Under the pieces are notes generated by a model. The model saw only the letters and a program-made list of their open reading frames with translations. It was not told the DNA's origin and ran no database searches. From Streptomyces hokutonensis (lineage in GTDB: Bacteria > Actinomycetota > Actinomycetes > Streptomycetales > Streptomycetaceae): DNA of 64,000 nt. The translations under genes were made by a program, and so were the position numbers. Every line of letters starts with the position of its first letter. Within the stretch, counting starts at the first letter, position 1. Shown here piece after piece: positions 61,413 through 64,000 of the stretch. The stretch spans positions 298,467 through 362,466 of the forward strand of contig NZ_BARG01000033.1 in the NCBI RefSeq assembly GCF_000376565.1, read 5' to 3'.

Positions 61413-63970
61413 ACGCGTCCGTACGCCTGAGCATGTCCTCCCTGCGAGCCCACAAAAGGCGCTTCGCCGGTACGTTCCTCGCCGTGTTCCTGGGCGTCGC
61501 CTTCCTCGCCGGGACCCTCGTCATGGGCGACACCCTGCGCGCCAACTTCGACACCATGTTCGGCGACGCGACCAGCGGCACGGACGCCGTGGTCCGCAGC
61601 GCCGACGCCATCACAACCCCGGGCGAGAGCCAGGGCGTACGCCAACCGGTGAGCACATCCCTGGCAAAGACCATCACCCAGGTACCCGGCGTCGCGGCCG
61701 CCGCCCCGAGCATCCAGGGCGCGGGCCAACTGGTCGGCGCCAACGGCGAAGCGATCGGCGGCAAGGGCCCTCCCACCCTCGCGGGCAACTGGATCACCGA
61801 CCCCAAACTCAACCCGTACCGCCTGGCCGAAGGCCGCACCCCCACCGCCACCGGCGAGGTCGTAGTCAACCGAGGCGCCGCGGCCAAGGGTCACTTGAAG
61901 ATCGGAGACACCACAACACTGCGCACACCGGACCCCGTCAAGGTGAGGATCGTGGGCCTCGCGACCTTCGCGGGCGAGGACGGCATGGCTCAGGTGACGT
62001 TCACCGGCATGACCCAGTCCGACGCCGAGAAGTACCTCACCGCCAAGCCCGGCGAGGCATCGAGCATCAGCGTGCGCGCGGGCCCCGGCATCAGCCAGCG
62101 CCAACTGGTCGACCGCCTGACTCCCGTACTCCCCAAGGGAGTTGAGGCGATCACGGGCCAGCAGTCGGCACAGGAGAACACGGACATGGTCGCCTCCCAA
62201 TTCCTGACGATCTTCACCACGTTCCTCCTGGTCTTCTCGGGCATCGCCCTCCTGGTGGCAACCTTCTCCATCCACAACACCTTCGCCATCGTCATCGCCC
62301 AACGCACCCGCGAGAACGCCCTGTTGCGAGCCCTCGGCGCCTCCCGCCGCCAGGTCACCGCGGCCACGGTCACCGAGGCGAGCGTGGTCGCGGTGACGGC
62401 ATCGGCAGCGGGCCTCGCAGGCGGCATCGGCATAGCGGCCGGACTCCAGGCACTGTTCCCGGCAATCGGATTCCCTTTCCCGAACGGCGACTTGGTGATC
62501 CACACGCTCTCCCTCACCCTCCCCCTGCTGGTAGGCACGATCGTCTGCCTGGCCTCCGCCCTCATGCCGGCCGTCCGCGCGGGCCGCACCGCCCCCTTGG
62601 CCGCACTCCGCGAGACGGCAGTCGACGAGTCCGGCGCGTCCCGCACCCGAGCAGTGATCGGAACGACCCTGGCCGCCCTCGCGCTCGCAGTGACACTCAC
62701 CGGCGTACTGGTCTCACCATCCCTCCTTCTGGCGGGACTTGGCGCGCTACTGGCACTGATCGCCTTCGTGGTCCTGGGCCCGGTGGCTTCCTCCACGGCA
62801 GTACGCGTCCTCGGCGTCCCGCTCGACCGACTGCGAGGCATCACCGGCGGCCTGGCCCGCCGCAACGCCCTGCGCAACCCCCGCCGCACGGCCGCCACCG
62901 CGAGCGCACTGATGATCGGCGTGGCCGTCGTATCCCTCTTCACGGTCTTCGGCGCCTCACTGAAGGCCACGATGGACCAGACGGTGTCCCGCTCCTTCGC
63001 CGGAGACGTGGCGGTGAGCACCCCCTCCTTCGGCGCGGGCGGCAGCGGCCTGAGCCCTCAACTGGCCGGAGCCATAGCCAAGTTGCCCGAGGTGGACACA
63101 GCAGTGGGCCTGGGCCGAGGAGTGGCCGAAGTCAACGGCAAGGGAAGGGCGTTGACGGTAACGGATCCCACGGCCCTTGCCCGCACCTTCGACCTGGGCA
63201 AGGTCCAGGGCTCCCTGACCACCCTGGGCACCGACGGCATCGCCATCACACGCACAGAAGCGAACCGCCAACACCTCACCACCGGCAGCAAGGCCCAACT
63301 CACCTTCACCGACGGCAAGAAGAAGACCTTCACGGTCCGCGCGGTCTACGGCCAGTCCGAACTGGCCGGCGACTACGTCATCACCCGGGCCGCCTGGGCC
63401 CCACACCGCACCCAGGACTCCGACACACTGGTCGCAGTCTCCTTCAAGGACGGCGTGAGCACGGCCAAGGGCAAGGCCGCCGTAGCGAAGGTCGCCGACC
63501 ACTACGGCGCCCCCCAAGTCCAGACCCGCCACGAATACGCCCAGTCCTCGGCAGGCGGCATAGACATGATGCTGACCCTCGTCTACGCCCTACTCGCCCT
63601 GGCCGTCCTGATCGCCCTCCTGGGCATCGCCAACACACTGACCCTGGCAATCCACGAACGCACCCGGGAACTGGGCCTGTTGAGGGCCGTGGGCCAGACC
63701 CGCCCCCAACTGAGGGCCATGATCCGCTGGGAATCGGTCCTGGTGGCAGCCTTCGGCACGGTAGGCGGCCTAGCCCTCGGTGCCTTCCTCGGCTGGGTCC
63801 TGGTCAAGGCCTCGGACGGAGCAAGCGACAGCACCTTCGCCTTCTCCATCCCACCCCAACAACTCCTCCTGGTAGCCCTGGTAGGCCTGACAGCAGGGGC
63901 ACTGGCAGGCCTCCGCCCAGCCCGCCGAGCCGCACATCTGGACCTACTCCGAGCCATCGCGACGGAGTAA
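61409..63970 (+). CDS. FtsX-like ABC transporter permease with two FtsX domains
   Basis: The 853-residue protein has an N-terminal helix (RRFAGTFLAVFLGVAFLAG), a large outer domain, three helices around residues 265-400, a second outer domain and a final three-helix FtsX domain ending in LAGLRPARRAAHLDLLRAIATE. This MacB-like duplicate arrangement is common in actinobacterial exporters of peptides or lipids. It forms a complex with the ATPase encoded upstream. The cargo is unknown. The remaining 30 bases after it show no feature. Confidence 0.93.
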   Translation: MNASVRLSMSSLRAHKRRFAGTFLAVFLGVAFLAGTLVMGDTLRANFDTMFGDATSGTDAVVRSADAITTPGESQGVRQPVSTSLAKTITQVPGVAAAAPSIQGAGQLVGANGEAIGGKGPPTLAGNWITDPKLNPYRLAEGRTPTATGEVVVNRGAAAKGHLKIGDTTTLRTPDPVKVRIVGLATFAGEDGMAQVTFTGMTQSDAEKYLTAKPGEASSISVRAGPGISQRQLVDRLTPVLPKGVEAITGQQSAQENTDMVASQFLTIFTTFLLVFSGIALLVATFSIHNTFAIVIAQRTRENALLRALGASRRQVTAATVTEASVVAVTASAAGLAGGIGIAAGLQALFPAIGFPFPNGDLVIHTLSLTLPLLVGTIVCLASALMPAVRAGRTAPLAALRETAVDESGASRTRAVIGTTLAALALAVTLTGVLVSPSLLLAGLGALLALIAFVVLGPVASSTAVRVLGVPLDRLRGITGGLARRNALRNPRRTAATASALMIGVAVVSLFTVFGASLKATMDQTVSRSFAGDVAVSTPSFGAGGSGLSPQLAGAIAKLPEVDTAVGLGRGVAEVNGKGRALTVTDPTALARTFDLGKVQGSLTTLGTDGIAITRTEANRQHLTTGSKAQLTFTDGKKKTFTVRAVYGQSELAGDYVITRAAWAPHRTQDSDTLVAVSFKDGVSTAKGKAAVAKVADHYGAPQVQTRHEYAQSSAGGIDMMLTLVYALLALAVLIALLGIANTLTLAIHERTRELGLLRAVGQTRPQLRAMIRWESVLVAAFGTVGGLALGAFLGWVLVKASDGASDSTFAFSIPPQQLLLVALVGLTAGALAGLRPARRAAHLDLLRAIATE

Positions 63971-64000
63971 CTCCGGGCAAGGGCCCACCCACTCTCACCT

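Overview
The window reads as chromosomal DNA of a Streptomyces or very close relative. It is very GC-rich with strong third-position GC bias, GTG and TTG starts are common, and genes often overlap by 4 bp (ATGA or GTGA). It also carries genus-typical genes: an AfsR/SARP-type regulator, a secreted streptomycete phospholipase A2, LCP cell-wall proteins, a membrane Ser/Thr kinase with a TTA codon, and a short MITE-like element. I saw no rRNA, tRNA, CRISPR array, prophage or autonomous transposase. No stretch over 300 bases lacks a gene or element.

1-17.7 kb: a large catabolic island for an unidentified carboxylic acid, probably alicyclic or branched. It holds a KstD/fumarate-reductase-like flavoprotein (cut by the window edge), a zinc alcohol dehydrogenase, three different acyl-CoA dehydrogenases, two crotonases, a DUF35 plus thiolase-like pair, a free-standing APH-type kinase directly before an ACAD10/11-type dehydrogenase, four SDRs, two SnoaL-like proteins, an EthD-like protein, an acyl-CoA ligase, a metallo-beta-lactamase-fold hydrolase and a TetR regulator. 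Five near-identical 11-bp sites (consensus GAAKTSAGTTC) lie at the promoters of its transcription units. They define a likely regulon, probably governed by the TetR protein encoded in the middle. The kinase/ACAD pair suggests the route passes through a 4-hydroxyacyl-CoA.

17.8-29.6 kb: mixed genes. There is an unknown protein, a secreted tannase/feruloyl-esterase-like hydrolase with a strong terminator, a deletion scar joining fragments of a TetR gene and an FAD monooxygenase, two VOC proteins, a PhzF-family protein, the TTA-containing kinase, a polytopic membrane protein, an LCP protein and a DUF5990-like protein.

29.6-40.3 kb: a dipeptide/oligopeptide ABC importer operon led by a proline iminopeptidase and faced by a FadR/GntR regulator, with a 27-bp palindrome between them. 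A 257-bp MITE-like element follows, sitting in a CTAG shared by two convergent stop codons. Then come a degenerate PhzF-like gene and a permease plus TIGR03943 module. A second copy of that module lies at 55.8-57.6 kb.

40.3-53.4 kb: an AfsR-like regulator, a DrrAB-like ABC exporter with SARP-like 11-bp direct repeats upstream, phospholipase A2, a DeoR/SIS/class II aldolase sugar locus, an RlmG-like methyltransferase, an AlkB homologue, a ROK protein, and an OB-fold/flotillin pair.

53.4-64 kb: an IlvY-type LysR regulator divergent from a plant-type class II ketol-acid reductoisomerase, the second permease module, a TetR-cupin-DUF4865-PTE-like operon with a 22-bp palindrome, and a SHOCT protein with a MacB/FtsX-type ABC transporter.
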